NCBI RefSeq assembly: GCF_000517265.1
Contig: NZ_AYSJ01000002.1
Location: 117,507 to 179,987 of the forward strand
Direction: 5' to 3'
Length of the DNA stretch: 62,481 nt
Origin: Photorhabdus khanii NC19
Lineage (GTDB): Bacteria; Pseudomonadota; Gammaproteobacteria; Enterobacterales; Enterobacteriaceae
The notes under the pieces were generated by a model, which did no database searches, was not told the origin of the DNA, and saw only the letters and a program-made list of their open reading frames with translations. The translations under genes and the position numbers were made by a program. Positions 38,132 to 46,158 of the stretch are shown piece after piece; position 1 is the stretch's first letter, and every line of letters begins with the position of its first letter.

Positions 38132-38402
38132 TTATGACCGCACCTTTAATCGGCAGGCACCGGTCGAACAACCACAATTAACCCGGTGTCCCTCCAGTGC
38201 AACAGGTATTCCCTGTATATTGAACAAATTGGAGCCTTCCGCAATAGCCCCGGTTTGTTTACAGGCGGGACAAAATACCGGATCGCCTTTACGGGCAACC
38301 GCCAGTTGTTGGTTGACTAAGCCGGAACCATTTAAAACATCGCCTCCGGTTGTGGTGGTATCACCTTTAAGGATAATTTTTTTCCTTCTACTATACTTCG
38401 CA
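38132..38402 (-). pseudogene. T6SS PAAR-domain tip protein, start out of frame by one A
   Basis: PAAR proteins form the sharp tip of the T6SS spike and carry effectors. The body GDTTTTGGDVLNGSGLVNQQ, GDPVFCPACKQTGAI and GIPVALEGHRVNCGCSTG is a complete PAAR domain with its metal-binding His/Cys residues. The natural start would be the ATG at 38402 (MRSIVEGKK, the usual opening), but the A-run after GG at about 38380 has seven As; eight are needed to join MRSIVEGKK to IILKGDTT. The open frame instead extends back to 38446 with an unlike N-terminus. So it is a frameshifted gene, a sequencing slip, or expression by slippage on the A-run. It follows the DUF3396 gene on the same strand. Confidence 0.75.
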
Positions 38403-38406
38403 TTAT

Positions 38407-39378
38407 TTACTCCGTTGTATTTTCCGCTTCGCGTATTAAATGCCAAATCGTTGTGCCTGACTCCGCACCCTGAACATCAAAAGTCATCGCGCCCTGAGCA
38501 AAGAAATATTGCTTGCCAGGAATGCTGTCGGTTCGCCAGAATCCGCTGACTAGCGCAGGATTGCCGCCTCTCAGTGGGGTCACATGCAAAGGTCCACGGT
38601 CATAGCGGGCATACCAGGCCAGTGTGGACGCTGTAGTAAAATGACCGGCACCATAAAAATGCAGAGAATGCCCTTCACGGGGACTCACCCGTATCGGGCG
38701 TATCAGCTGGTTAATGGCAAAATAACTCTCCGGGACACTGCCCGGCAGCGGGGTCAGATCCGGATATTTCCCTGCGCGTATCATCAGACCATCGCGGTAA
38801 GAGCTAATGACCACATCGGTGTAGCGGGCCAGCATTGCGCGTATCCAATGTTCCCCACCCAATTTCCCTACAAAGCGTTTGGACAGCAGAGTGATCCAAT
38901 TAATGCCACGGATGGAATGTTCATACTGTAATTTGGCTGTATGCACTGCCGAGTTCACTTGCAGGGAGGGGTAGCGTTGCGCTAACTGGTACTCCAGGGG
39001 AAAATAGTCATAGTAATCTTTGGGTAAGATCAAACAGTAACCACAGTCTCCACTGTCGGGTTCGAGCTGTTCACACAGAAAGTCCAGCCATGCCATAAAT
39101 CGGGTCATGCCCTCTTCCACTTTGGCAATATTTTCCGGTGAATATTTTTTTAACCCTTTCAGCTCATGACGGTGAAAACGCAGGTGAGTACCAAACTCCT
39201 CCCGAAAGCGGCGGTAACAGGCCAGAATGCACTGTTTTTTCTCCTGCGTGTAACCCTGTTTAAAAAACAGGGTAATTGAGAGACCCAGGCGGGAAACGGT
39301 CAGTCCATCGCCATTGATAAAAAGAAAAGAGGTCAGTTGTGATCTCAACCGGGCAAAGTAATCTACAGTTTTCATCAT
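38407..39378 (-). CDS. DUF3396 (type VI immunity-family) protein
   Basis: Members of this family lie next to T6SS effectors and PAAR genes and are thought to be immunity proteins. The 323-residue product has the family pattern: FKQGYTQEKKQCILACYRRF near the start, then EYQLAQRYPSLQVNSAVHTA, YEHSIRGINWITLLSKRFV and a final WHLIREAENTTE. GGAGAAA precedes the ATG. It is soluble, with no signal peptide. It sits directly upstream of the PAAR gene (stop four bases before that ATG), so they form one operon. Which toxin it would neutralise is unknown; no toxin gene remains here. Confidence 0.7.
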   Translation of the reverse strand: MMKTVDYFARLRSQLTSFLFINGDGLTVSRLGLSITLFFKQGYTQEKKQCILACYRRFREEFGTHLRFHRHELKGLKKYSPENIAKVEEGMTRFMAWLDFLCEQLEPDSGDCGYCLILPKDYYDYFPLEYQLAQRYPSLQVNSAVHTAKLQYEHSIRGINWITLLSKRFVGKLGGEHWIRAMLARYTDVVISSYRDGLMIRAGKYPDLTPLPGSVPESYFAINQLIRPIRVSPREGHSLHFYGAGHFTTASTLAWYARYDRGPLHVTPLRGGNPALVSGFWRTDSIPGKQYFFAQGAMTFDVQGAESGTTIWHLIREAENTTE

Positions 39379-39628
39379 TTTCTCCGTGAATTATCAGGCG
39401 GTAGCCAATTTCACACTCGCCAATATTAATCAACCCGCTCATAATGATTTGATTAAGAAAACGGATGGCACCCTGCTTAGTGATAATCATTGCCGGCAGA
39501 CGCAGGGCATATTCAGCTTTTTCCGCCAGATAACAGGGGTCTTCATCGGCGGGAAAGATCCCGATTTCCATCGTACAGTTAATTGAGGTGACGGCCGGGC
39601 ACATCTTGCCGCTGTTGGATATTGCCAT
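39260..39628 (-). CDS. Hypothetical protein upstream of the DUF3396 gene
   Basis: A 122-residue ORF, MAISNSGKMCPAVTSINCTM onward, preceded by AAGGAGAAATA, a strong ribosome binding site. I do not recognise the family. Its last 40 codons overlap the DUF3396 gene in another frame, and the sequence around CGCCTGATAA would stop it earlier in a shifted frame. The C-terminus is therefore suspect. Position suggests it is part of the T6SS accessory operon. Confidence 0.5.
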   Translation of the reverse strand: MAISNSGKMCPAVTSINCTMEIGIFPADEDPCYLAEKAEYALRLPAMIITKQGAIRFLNQIIMSGLINIGECEIGYRLIIHGENDENCRLLCPVEITTDLFSFYQWRWTDRFPPGSLNYPVF

Positions 39629-39630
39629 AC

Positions 39631-39888
39631 TTATTTCTCCTTAAACTCCATAACACTGAAAGGTTGTTTGGGATAGTGAGCCAATCCGACAGGTAAAGAC
39701 TGATCCATCCATATTTGAACCCTTGCATAATTCTGAAACGGGGTAATGACGACAGCGGCCATTAAGTGAGTAATCACGTTTTGTTTTTTTAATCGCGCAG
39801 CAAAACGCTTCTTCATATTACCGAGCCGGTGTTTCAACCTGATGGCGCTGAATACAAAGACAGTGCCAGCCTGTTCCGTAGTAAAAAA
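39631..39888 (-). pseudogene. C-terminal remnant of an unrecognised gene
   Basis: A minus-strand frame open from a TGA near 39907 to the stop at 39631, about 85 codons, protein-like throughout (FFTTEQAGTVFVFSAIRLKH, LMAAVVITPFQNYARVQIWM, MDQSLPVGLAHYPKQPFSVM). Only a TTG at 39837 and an internal ATG offer starts, and neither has a clear ribosome binding site. It is probably the tail of a truncated T6SS-associated gene; the family is unknown. Confidence 0.4.
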
Positions 39889-40042
39889 TGCAAGCGGAAA
39901 ACCCAGTCACTTAATACGTGGCATTTGAGAGAACAATAAACAACTTCCCGTTGAGTCGAGAGGAAATGAATAACAGAGCATTTCGCCCTCTGAACTTTAT
40001 GACCATAAGATCACGATATTTATCATATGATTATGACAAAAA

Positions 40043-40058
40043 TGTGATACATATCACA
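40043..40058. promoter_or_regulatory. Perfect CRP-like palindrome
   Basis: TGTGATACATATCACA, the full TGTGA-N6-TCACA consensus, in the 460-base gap between the T6SS remnant operon and ubiK. It is about 205 bases upstream of the TTG at 39837 and would suit control of the minus-strand accessory operon. The rest of the gap (39889-40299) holds no gene I can see. Confidence 0.55.
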
Positions 40059-40299
40059 TAAAATAGCCAATTAATCGCTCTCAATGCATGGAATTAATAA
40101 AAGTCGCCGTAAATTTTCGCCTAATTCGGGAGAAATCTAAAACCCCAGAAGTGTCAAGACATCAATCAGGTGTATTTTGGCTGACAATATATGCTTTGCG
40201 TGTTTCTATTTGAATTTGGTGACCGTTTTAACGATCACCTTTAATTGAATGGCAATGAGATAAAATGGTGTCGAAGTTAATTAGCAATTAACTTGCCCA

Positions 40300-40587
40300 T
40301 TACTCTTCTTTTATTGAGTTATTACCATATGGCGTATTCTTATCTTCAAGCTTCGCCTCTAATTCATTTAAACGCTGCTCCATCGCCGTTAATTTTTCAC
40401 GGGTACGTAGCAGAACCTGAGTTTGAATATCAAATTCTTCGCGGTTAACTAAATCAAGTTTGCCAAGCTGGGATTGCAAAATCATCCGTAATTTCTTCTC
40501 TATATCGTCACCAAACTCTTTAACTCCCTTTGGTAAGGAATCCTGGATTTGGCGGGCAATTTGTTCAATTTTTTTGGGATCGAGCAT
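40300..40587 (-). CDS. ubiK: Ubiquinone biosynthesis accessory factor UbiK
   Basis: Helps UbiJ and the Ubi hydroxylase complex make ubiquinone under aerobic conditions; formerly YqiC. The 95 residues begin [20 protein letters not shown] and carry the C-terminal coiled coil ([20 protein letters not shown]) that gives the trimeric fold. The acidic tail is variable. It is divergent from ribB, as in E. coli. Confidence 0.93.
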   Translation of the reverse strand: MLDPKKIEQIARQIQDSLPKGVKEFGDDIEKKLRMILQSQLGKLDLVNREEFDIQTQVLLRTREKLTAMEQRLNELEAKLEDKNTPYGNNSIKEE

Positions 40588-40687
40588 GATGAATCCTTTT
40601 TATGACATAAATAATCTCCGATAGTGTAATACCAGATGGTAAAACCACAAACCATTGTGAGCCAGGTTTCACATCTGATTTTGTTGA

Positions 40688-40716
40688 TTGCCCCCGGTAA
40701 ATATTAGCGTTATAGT
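40688..40716 (+). promoter_or_regulatory. Candidate ribB promoter
   Basis: TTGCCC (40688-40693), 17-base spacer, TATAGT (40711-40716), placed just before the riboswitch so that transcription would start about ten bases ahead of the aptamer. Confidence 0.5.
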
Positions 40717-40727
40717 TTGCTGGCTTA

Positions 40728-40925
40728 TCTCAGGGCGGGGTGAAAGTCCCCACCGGCGGTAAACATCAGGTCATCTTACGGGTGACTAGGTGAAGCCCGC
40801 GAGCGCTCCGTTTGTAGTTATCTTTATGATAAATCGGAGGTCAGCAGATCCAGTGTAATTCTGGAGCCGACGGTTATAGTCCGGATGGGAGAGAATAACG
40901 GCATCTGTCGGGCTTTTTGCCCGTC
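40728..40925 (+). ncRNA. FMN riboswitch (RFN element) of ribB
   Basis: Senses flavin mononucleotide and turns off ribB expression. The hallmark blocks are present in order: CTCAGGGCGGGGTGAAAGTC, CCACCGGCGGTAAA, GTGAAGCCCGCGAGCG, GGTCAGCAGATCCAGTGTAA, then GCCGACGGTTATAGTCCGGA and TGGGAGAGAATAACG. GTCGGGCTTTTTGCCCGTC (about 40907-40925) follows and is likely part of the expression platform. The distance to the ribB start is about 130 bases. Confidence 0.96.
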
Positions 40926-41053
40926 TGTTGTTCCGGCTATGGTATGCGAACATTATATTAATAATATTAATGTTACGATGTGGTGTCATAGTGAGAACTC
41001 CTCAAGACTGCCCTGATTCTGGTAATCCATAAATTTTAATGAGGTTTTTTACC

Positions 41054-41707
41054 ATGAATCAGACGCTACTTTCTGAATACGGCACATCATCAGAACGTGT
41101 TGAACGCGCTATCGACGCTTTACGGGATGGCGGTGGTGTGATGGTGCTGGATAATGAAGATCGTGAAAATGAAGGTGATATTATCTTTGCGGCTGAAACG
41201 ATGACCGTAGAGCAAATGGCACTGACTATCCGTCATGGCAGCGGTATTGTCTGCTTGTGCCTGACAGAGAACCGCCGCCAGCAATTGCAATTGCCAATGA
41301 TGGTGGAAAATAATTCCAGTCCGTTCCAGACTGCTTTTACTGTAACCATTGAGGCTGCTCAGGGTGTGACAACCGGTGTTTCTGCGGCTGACCGTATCAC
41401 AACCATTCGTGCAGCGATTGCGGATCATGCGAAGCCAAGTGATTTGAACCGTCCGGGCCATGTTTTTCCACTGCGCGCACAGCTTGGTGGTGTCCTGGCC
41501 CGTCAGGGACATACTGAAGCGACAATTGATTTGGTCAGTTTGGCAGGTTTCAAGCCAGCAGGTGTGTTGTGTGAATTGACCAATGATGACGGTTCAATGG
41601 CGCGTACTCCTGAAGTGGTCCAATTTGCGAAATTGCATAATATGCCGGTGGTAACCATTGAAGATTTGGTGGCTTATCGTCAGGCAGTAGATCAGAAAGC
41701 CAGTTGA
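41054..41707 (+). CDS. ribB: 3,4-dihydroxy-2-butanone 4-phosphate synthase RibB
   Basis: Splits ribulose 5-phosphate into formate and the four-carbon unit used in riboflavin synthesis. The ATG at 41054 gives [20 protein letters not shown], matching E. coli in length (217 residues). The metal and substrate residues are in [33 protein letters not shown] and [20 protein letters not shown] (catalytic His in GHTEATIDL). It stands alone behind its riboswitch. Confidence 0.97.
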   Translation: MNQTLLSEYGTSSERVERAIDALRDGGGVMVLDNEDRENEGDIIFAAETMTVEQMALTIRHGSGIVCLCLTENRRQQLQLPMMVENNSSPFQTAFTVTIEAAQGVTTGVSAADRITTIRAAIADHAKPSDLNRPGHVFPLRAQLGGVLARQGHTEATIDLVSLAGFKPAGVLCELTNDDGSMARTPEVVQFAKLHNMPVVTIEDLVAYRQAVDQKAS

Positions 41708-41764
41708 AACGTAATCATCTGATAATCGGCTGAAATATCGGTTATAACGCACATATATTTACCT

Positions 41765-41803
41765 AAACCACAGTTCGCACAAGCTGTGGTTTTCAGTTTT
41801 TTT
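41765..41803 (+). terminator. ribB terminator
   Basis: AAACCACAG pairs with CTGTGGTTT around a 10-base loop; seven Ts follow after TCAG. Confidence 0.85.
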
Positions 41804-41901
41804 GAATAAATCCATCACCATTGGTACACTGTTTTGCCTGTCTGAAAGGCGTAATCTCTCTGCAAGTATTAAAATTATCTATATTTGGTATGGGAGGTCG
41901 T

Positions 41902-42687
41902 ATGAATATTTCCAGAATGCCAGCTCTGTTTGTTGGTCATGGCAGCCCAATGAATGTACTGGAAGAAAATCGTTATACCAACGCCTGGCGTGAGCTTGGC
42001 GAAAGGTTGCCTGTCCCCAGAGCGATTCTGGTGATTTCTGCTCATTGGTACACTAATGGCACTGTTGTAACTGCCATGACTCAGCCGAAGACTATCCATG
42101 ATTTTCGTGGCTTTCCACAGGAATTGCATGAAACTCAGTATCCGGCAAAGGGATTACCTGAGCTGGCCGCTTTAGTGCAAGAAATACTGGAACCTGTGGA
42201 GGTTTATGCCGATCACCATCAATGGGGATTAGATCACGGGACTTGGGGCATTCTGATTAAGATGTATCCTCAGGCCAATATTCCTGTGGTGCAGTTGAGT
42301 ATAGATGACGCTAAGCCAGCGACGTATCACTATGAATTAGGGAAAAAGCTGGCTACTTTGCGAGATGAAGGTGTGTTGATCCTGGGAAGTGGTAATGTGG
42401 TACACAACCTTCGTGCCATGAAGCGGCAGGAACCTAATGCTGAACCGTACCCTTGGGCAGAAACATTTAACCATTATGTGCGTGATAACCTTGCCAGCAA
42501 TGAGCAGCCTTATCCTTTGGTTCATGCATTGGACAGAGAAGATGGTCAGTTATCCAATCCCTCTCCTGAACACTTTTTGCCATTGCTGTATGTCATGGGA
42601 ACGTGGGATAGAAAAGAGGTGGTTTCTATTCCTGTCGATGGCATTGTGTCCGGGTCACTGAGTATGTTGTCTGTACGGGTTGGTTAA
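41902..42687 (+). CDS. ygiD: 4,5-DOPA dioxygenase extradiol YgiD
   Basis: A class III extradiol ring-cleaving dioxygenase acting on DOPA in E. coli; the natural substrate is unclear. The start at 41902 has GGGAGG upstream, although the frame is open from 41821. Metal ligands are visible in PALFVGHGSPMN, ISAHWYT and DHHQWGLDHGTWGILIKMYP, with NVVHNLRAM further on. At 261 residues it is normal. It follows ribB in E. coli order. Confidence 0.93.
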   Translation: MNISRMPALFVGHGSPMNVLEENRYTNAWRELGERLPVPRAILVISAHWYTNGTVVTAMTQPKTIHDFRGFPQELHETQYPAKGLPELAALVQEILEPVEVYADHHQWGLDHGTWGILIKMYPQANIPVVQLSIDDAKPATYHYELGKKLATLRDEGVLILGSGNVVHNLRAMKRQEPNAEPYPWAETFNHYVRDNLASNEQPYPLVHALDREDGQLSNPSPEHFLPLLYVMGTWDRKEVVSIPVDGIVSGSLSMLSVRVG

Positions 42688-42866
42688 ATAGTCAATTTTT
42701 GTGCTGTATTGATTGAAGTTTTTTACCCTTTTGTTAGGATCCCCGGTGGCGAGATCATCGCCACCTTGTCCGCGGAAAGGGCTGCGCCCATGATCATTGA
42801 AACGGTATGCCGTATGGCTTTCCCTTTTCTGTCTGACTGGCAGAACAGCCTCGTACAAATAAGCAA

Positions 42867-43154
42867 TTGTTTCAGCAACCCACTGAGCATAATGAACCTC
42901 TGCCGTGGCTGGGCGATATTATGCTTGATGTCATTATTGATAATCTGTGCCTTGCACCAGAACCGGCAATATATTTTGACTCTGCGTCTTCAACATTGAT
43001 GCTGACGCAGTTTGGCCGGGAATTACTGGCTAATAAGCGGGATTGGATAGAGAGTTTTCCTCTGGATCGCTGGTTGGGAGGTGTGCTTATTATGGGAGGT
43101 CAAGCTTGTTGGCGCTGGCATCAACAACGGAGAAACCTGATATTCTCGGATTGA
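42867..43154 (+). pseudogene. C-terminal fragment of a DUF1835/DUF3658-like protein
   Basis: The 95-residue frame from a TTG contains LMLTQFGRELLANKRDWIES then DRWLGGVLIMGGQACWRWHQ. This is the pattern LT.FGR.LL...DW....DRWLGG.....WRW that I associate with the C-terminus of DUF1835/DUF3658 proteins. There is no start codon with a ribosome binding site, and the region upstream (42688-42866) has protein-like pieces in other frames. I read it as the decayed end of a once larger gene. The family call is from memory. Confidence 0.45.
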
Positions 43155-43180
43155 TATAAGACTGATATATCAGCCATAAA

Positions 43181-43264
43181 TTAATGGATGTAGGCTTTGT
43201 TGAGGTAGATACGTTCCAAATCATCTTGAGCTTTAAGTGTCCAATAAACTTCCATGCTTATCAT
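43181..43264 (-). pseudogene. Truncated RelE/ParE-type toxin, 27 codons
   Basis: The ATG overlaps the antitoxin stop (ATGA), the usual coupling. MEVYWTLKAQDDLERIY is a typical start of a ParE/RelE toxin; then the frame diverges (LNKAYIH) and stops at TAA 43181-43183. About 70 residues of the fold, with all catalytic or gyrase-binding residues, are gone. The sequence just downstream shows no continuation of the toxin, so this is a deletion, not a single frameshift. Confidence 0.7.
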
Positions 43265-43506
43265 GTTTTCAGCTTGGATGTGAAATTAATAACATCTGAA
43301 TGGCTAACAATACGGCCTGTATCGACATCCGTAAGGCCAGACAAAATCATTTGGTGGCGACGTTCACGTTCCTCAATCATTGAGGTAAGAGCCTCTTTAA
43401 TGATCCACGATTTTGAGCGGTCTAACTCTTTGGCTAAATCGTTTATGGCTGTAGCTAGTTTGATAGGTATCTGCGCGGTAATCGTCTGTTTTGCTGATAT
43501 GGACAT
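43261..43506 (-). CDS. RHH-type (CopG/ParD-like) antitoxin
   Basis: An 81-residue DNA-binding antitoxin. The ATG at 43506 has GGGAG upstream (the frame starts four codons earlier). The ribbon-helix-helix is AKQTITAQIPIKLATAINDL, then AKELDRSKSWIIKEALTSMI, and the C-terminal arm that would cover the toxin is GRIVSHSDVINFTSKLKT. Such proteins repress their own operon. The partner toxin gene is reduced to 27 codons, leaving an orphan antitoxin that could still bind its operator or neutralise a related toxin elsewhere. Confidence 0.85.
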   Translation of the reverse strand: MSISAKQTITAQIPIKLATAINDLAKELDRSKSWIIKEALTSMIEERERRHQMILSGLTDVDTGRIVSHSDVINFTSKLKT

Positions 43507-43825
43507 AAGAACTCCCAATAATCGTCATTGACCACTATGGCATCAATAATAGTCAGATTCTTTGTTTTTTAAGGCATGATAGGTGACAGATGAGACAGGG
43601 CTTTTCCTGCCCATTGTGTGAAAATGCATTGATGTTTCCACCACTAAAAATTTCATTGGTTCAATTATCTCTATGTTATATAAAGGAATCGGTTTCGTGA
43701 GCAGATTAATAGAATGCGCTCGAGAAAAGCTGTAAAGTGGATATATTGATTTTTAGCTTCAAAAAATATGAGCAATTGTAGCTATAATTTTAATATTACT
43801 AAACATTATATAGGTGGATCAGCTA
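43507..43825. other. A+T-rich gap without a recognisable gene
   Basis: It carries TATAAT at 43783-43788, possibly a -10 box for the next gene although no good -35 stands 16-18 bases upstream, and AGGTGG at 43812-43817 as ribosome binding site. Confidence 0.4.
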
Positions 43826-44491
43826 ATGACTATTAGAAAAGATATAAAAGATGACAAATTAATTTATACGGAGGATTTGGGATGGATAGATCTTGGTCAT
43901 GCTAGTGGTCATGATTCCAAAATATTATGGGAACAGTTGATTACTGAGAAAAGTAGTTCTCCTTTTATGAAAGGGTACTTTCTGGTTAATTATGCTCAAG
44001 GTATGAGTAAATACATTTTTAAATCATCAATTCATGCTCAATGGATGGTAAAAAAAGGGTTGCCTATTGAAGTGAAAAAATCCATTGCATTTTCAATGAT
44101 GTATTGTGTATCGTTAGAGTTCGAAGAGTTACAGTCAAATTTTGTTTTTTCAAATATTACTGACAGTGGGTTTAGTTGTGAAGATTTAATTTCAAATTTA
44201 TTGGGTTTTTATAAATCAGTGCAACCAAGGGATTATATGTCTTTAATAAAACCCAAATCTAAAGAGTATGCATATAAAATATGGGATTATTACGGTCCTG
44301 TAGGTAAGTATAAGAATAAAGAGTTAAGACCTTGGGTTTTTCCTGATCCGGAGAGGTACCCTAACAATGCTTTTCCGTATAAGAAGAATTTGCCATATTA
44401 TTTAAATACAATTAAACCTTTTTCTTCTTATGAGAAAAATATTGTTATAAGTCATGTAAAGCCAATAGCTTCTTATGAGGTTAAGTTGTGA
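43826..44491 (+). CDS. DUF4056-like protein, possible T6SS-linked effector
   Basis: The ATG at 43826 is chosen because AGGTGG lies eight bases upstream; a GTG at 43814 is possible. The 221-residue product has DLGWIDLGHASGHDSKILWE near the start and TDSGFSCEDLISNLLGFYKS in the middle. I loosely associate this pair of motifs (DLGH, then S.FS.EDL.SN..G) with DUF4056 proteins. No signal peptide or membrane segment is seen. It is followed, with a 4-base overlap, by a membrane-anchored protein and then its paralogue, and an Hcp gene lies opposite. That layout suggests an effector with immunity proteins; the toxic activity, if any, is unknown. Confidence 0.5.
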   Translation: MTIRKDIKDDKLIYTEDLGWIDLGHASGHDSKILWEQLITEKSSSPFMKGYFLVNYAQGMSKYIFKSSIHAQWMVKKGLPIEVKKSIAFSMMYCVSLEFEELQSNFVFSNITDSGFSCEDLISNLLGFYKSVQPRDYMSLIKPKSKEYAYKIWDYYGPVGKYKNKELRPWVFPDPERYPNNAFPYKKNLPYYLNTIKPFSSYEKNIVISHVKPIASYEVKL

Positions 44492-44904
44492 GAACATTAT
44501 TTTTTTTCGTATTTTTTTTCTTCGTTCTTATCTTTTGGGGGTGGTGGTTTTTATCAATGCCTAATGTATTTTATAGTGAGAAAGATTTTTTTAAATATAA
44601 TTTATTAACTTATAATGAGATAAGGAACTCTCCCCGTGTATCAGAAAATTATGTTTTCGAATACTCGCCGAATGATGAAACATCACCACAAAGAAGCACC
44701 ATTTATTTCTGTGATTTAAAAGATATAAACTCCAGTTATAATGAACTGGTTCATTATATAAATGAAAATGGTTTTTTTATATCAAGAAATAATTCGTTGT
44801 TATATAAAGATAGCTCAAAAGATGATGTATATTTTATCTTGGATAAAGTGATTTTTAATAAAAAGGAATGTTTAGAATTGATCTTTTCAAAAGAGATTAA
44901 ATAA
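44488..44904 (+). CDS. Membrane-anchored protein, possible immunity protein 1
   Basis: The GTG start overlaps the stop of the upstream gene (GTGA), so the two are coupled. The 138 residues start with a very hydrophobic segment (TLFFFVFFFFVLIFWGWWFL), then MPNVFYSEKDFFKYNLLTYN and a soluble domain with EYSPNDETSP and STIYFCDLKD. The fold would face the periplasm. It is about half identical by eye to the protein at 45052. No family is known to me. Small, paralogous, membrane-anchored proteins after a putative effector are often immunity proteins. Confidence 0.55.
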   Translation: MRTLFFFVFFFFVLIFWGWWFLSMPNVFYSEKDFFKYNLLTYNEIRNSPRVSENYVFEYSPNDETSPQRSTIYFCDLKDINSSYNELVHYINENGFFISRNNSLLYKDSSKDDVYFILDKVIFNKKECLELIFSKEIK

Positions 44905-45051
44905 TTTTAATTATTTCTTTTGTTTTATAAGTTATAATTTTAACGAGCGATTTTATTTTATACATGGTGTTTTATGATGCATATAATATAGTGGTTTTAT
45001 TAAGGTTTTTTATAATTAATTATGGATATAAAATTTTTATGGGTCGAAATT

Positions 45052-45486
45052 ATGAATAAGTTAACAGTGGTAATAACGGTGATAATATTTACTTTTATTA
45101 GTGTTTATTTATGGTTATTTATGATGCCTAATGTTATTTATAAAGAAAATGACTTCTTAAAATATCATCTGCTTACGCATAAAAAAATAAAAGAAGTTCC
45201 GCGTATTTCTCAAAATTATTTCTTCGAATATTATCCGAATGATGAATTATCACCTATATATAGCTCTGTTTATTTTTGTGATTTGAAACGTATGGCGAAT
45301 AACTATAATGAAATCGTTAATTATATAAAATCAACTGGTTATACAGTAAATAATGATAACATATGGTATATAAAAGGCGCTGAAACTATATATGACGATG
45401 CTTTTATGCTGTCAAAATCGCCTGTAGTTGGAAGTGAAAAGAAAGAGAATTGCTTAGGATTGACCTTTTCTGAAAGTGTTAAATGA
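45052..45486 (+). CDS. Membrane-anchored protein, possible immunity protein 2
   Basis: A paralogue of the previous gene: NKLTVVITVIIFTFISVYLW is the membrane segment, then MPNVIYKENDFLKYHLLTHK, EYYPNDELSP and SVYFCDLKR align with it block by block. The ATG at 45052 gives the same length before MPNV as the first paralogue, whereas 45022 would add ten residues. It is separated from the first by 147 bases and probably arose by tandem duplication. The fragment at 45532 is the tail of a third copy. Confidence 0.55.
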   Translation: MNKLTVVITVIIFTFISVYLWLFMMPNVIYKENDFLKYHLLTHKKIKEVPRISQNYFFEYYPNDELSPIYSSVYFCDLKRMANNYNEIVNYIKSTGYTVNNDNIWYIKGAETIYDDAFMLSKSPVVGSEKKENCLGLTFSESVK

Positions 45487-45531
45487 CTTTAATAAGCACT
45501 GGTTATTAACGGATATTATTAAGGAATTAAT

Positions 45532-45582
45532 GTTTTTAATCAAGAATGTTTGGTATTGGCCTTTTCAAAAGAAATAAAATGA
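45532..45582 (+). pseudogene. C-terminal tail of a third immunity-like paralogue
   Basis: Sixteen codons and a TGA: VFNQECLVLAFSKEIK, aligning with VIFNKKECLELIFSKEIK at the end of the protein at 44488-44904. The rest of the copy is gone. It shows that the cassette once held at least three paralogues. Confidence 0.7.
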
Positions 45583-45587
45583 TTTAA

Positions 45588-45613
45588 ATTATTTGGGGAT
45601 TACTCCCCAAAAT
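45588..45613 (-). terminator. Terminator downstream of hcp
   Basis: On the minus strand ATTTTGGGGA, short loop, TCCCCAAAT, then AATTT; symmetrical enough to serve both converging genes. Confidence 0.7.
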
Positions 45614-45620
45614 ATTAATT

Positions 45621-46100
45621 TCAACTAACCCTTTCATCCCATATGCTATATCCTGATGTACCTGCGATATGGTGTTTCCAAGTTATATTTCCATAGGCAA
45701 TGGATATAATTTCATAGGGTTGTGCATCATTATGGGTAAGTGAATTGGGATAATGGGTAGATATATTGGTTATCGATGCATGCATGATTTCAATTGAATA
45801 ATATTTTTCTTGAGAACCATTATTTGATGTTCTGTAAAAATCTAATCTGCAATTTATTGATTCGTTTTCTGATATTGCTATGCCTAATAGCGGTGAGGAT
45901 TTGTCTATTGGCTTAGTGATTGAAATAGGTGAGTGATTAACATTTTGTTCCCTGCTGATATCATGATCAAATGAATAAACATAAATTTCATTTTCATGAC
46001 CAGTTTGATATTTATTGCCGATAGAATCATAGGTAGAACAACCGCTGGATATCAGCCCTTGCTTTTTACCTGTGATGGTTAAATATATTGTGTTCGCCAT
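45621..46100 (-). CDS. Orphan Hcp-family T6SS tube protein
   Basis: Hcp hexamers stack into the inner tube of the type VI system and carry small effectors. The 159 residues show the Hcp pattern: MANTIYLTITGKKQGLISSG, IGNKYQTGHENEIYVYSFDH with the extended loop, then SPISITKPIDKSSPLLGIAI, IEIMHASITNISTHYPNSL and a final EIISIAYGNITWKHH. No baseplate or sheath genes are near, so it is an orphan copy that would be used by a main T6SS cluster elsewhere. The adjacent convergent cassette may encode a cargo effector with immunity. Confidence 0.88.
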   Translation of the reverse strand: MANTIYLTITGKKQGLISSGCSTYDSIGNKYQTGHENEIYVYSFDHDISREQNVNHSPISITKPIDKSSPLLGIAISENESINCRLDFYRTSNNGSQEKYYSIEIMHASITNISTHYPNSLTHNDAQPYEIISIAYGNITWKHHIAGTSGYSIWDERVS

Positions 46101-46158
46101 ATTATTTATCCTTTTTTTATAAGCTTGTAAGGGTACAATGTTTTTTCATCGGATTTTC

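Noticed and set aside
42709..42999. 96-codon ORF after ygiD
   Set aside because: It lies out of frame with the recognisable DUF1835/DUF3658-like fragment and has no features of its own.
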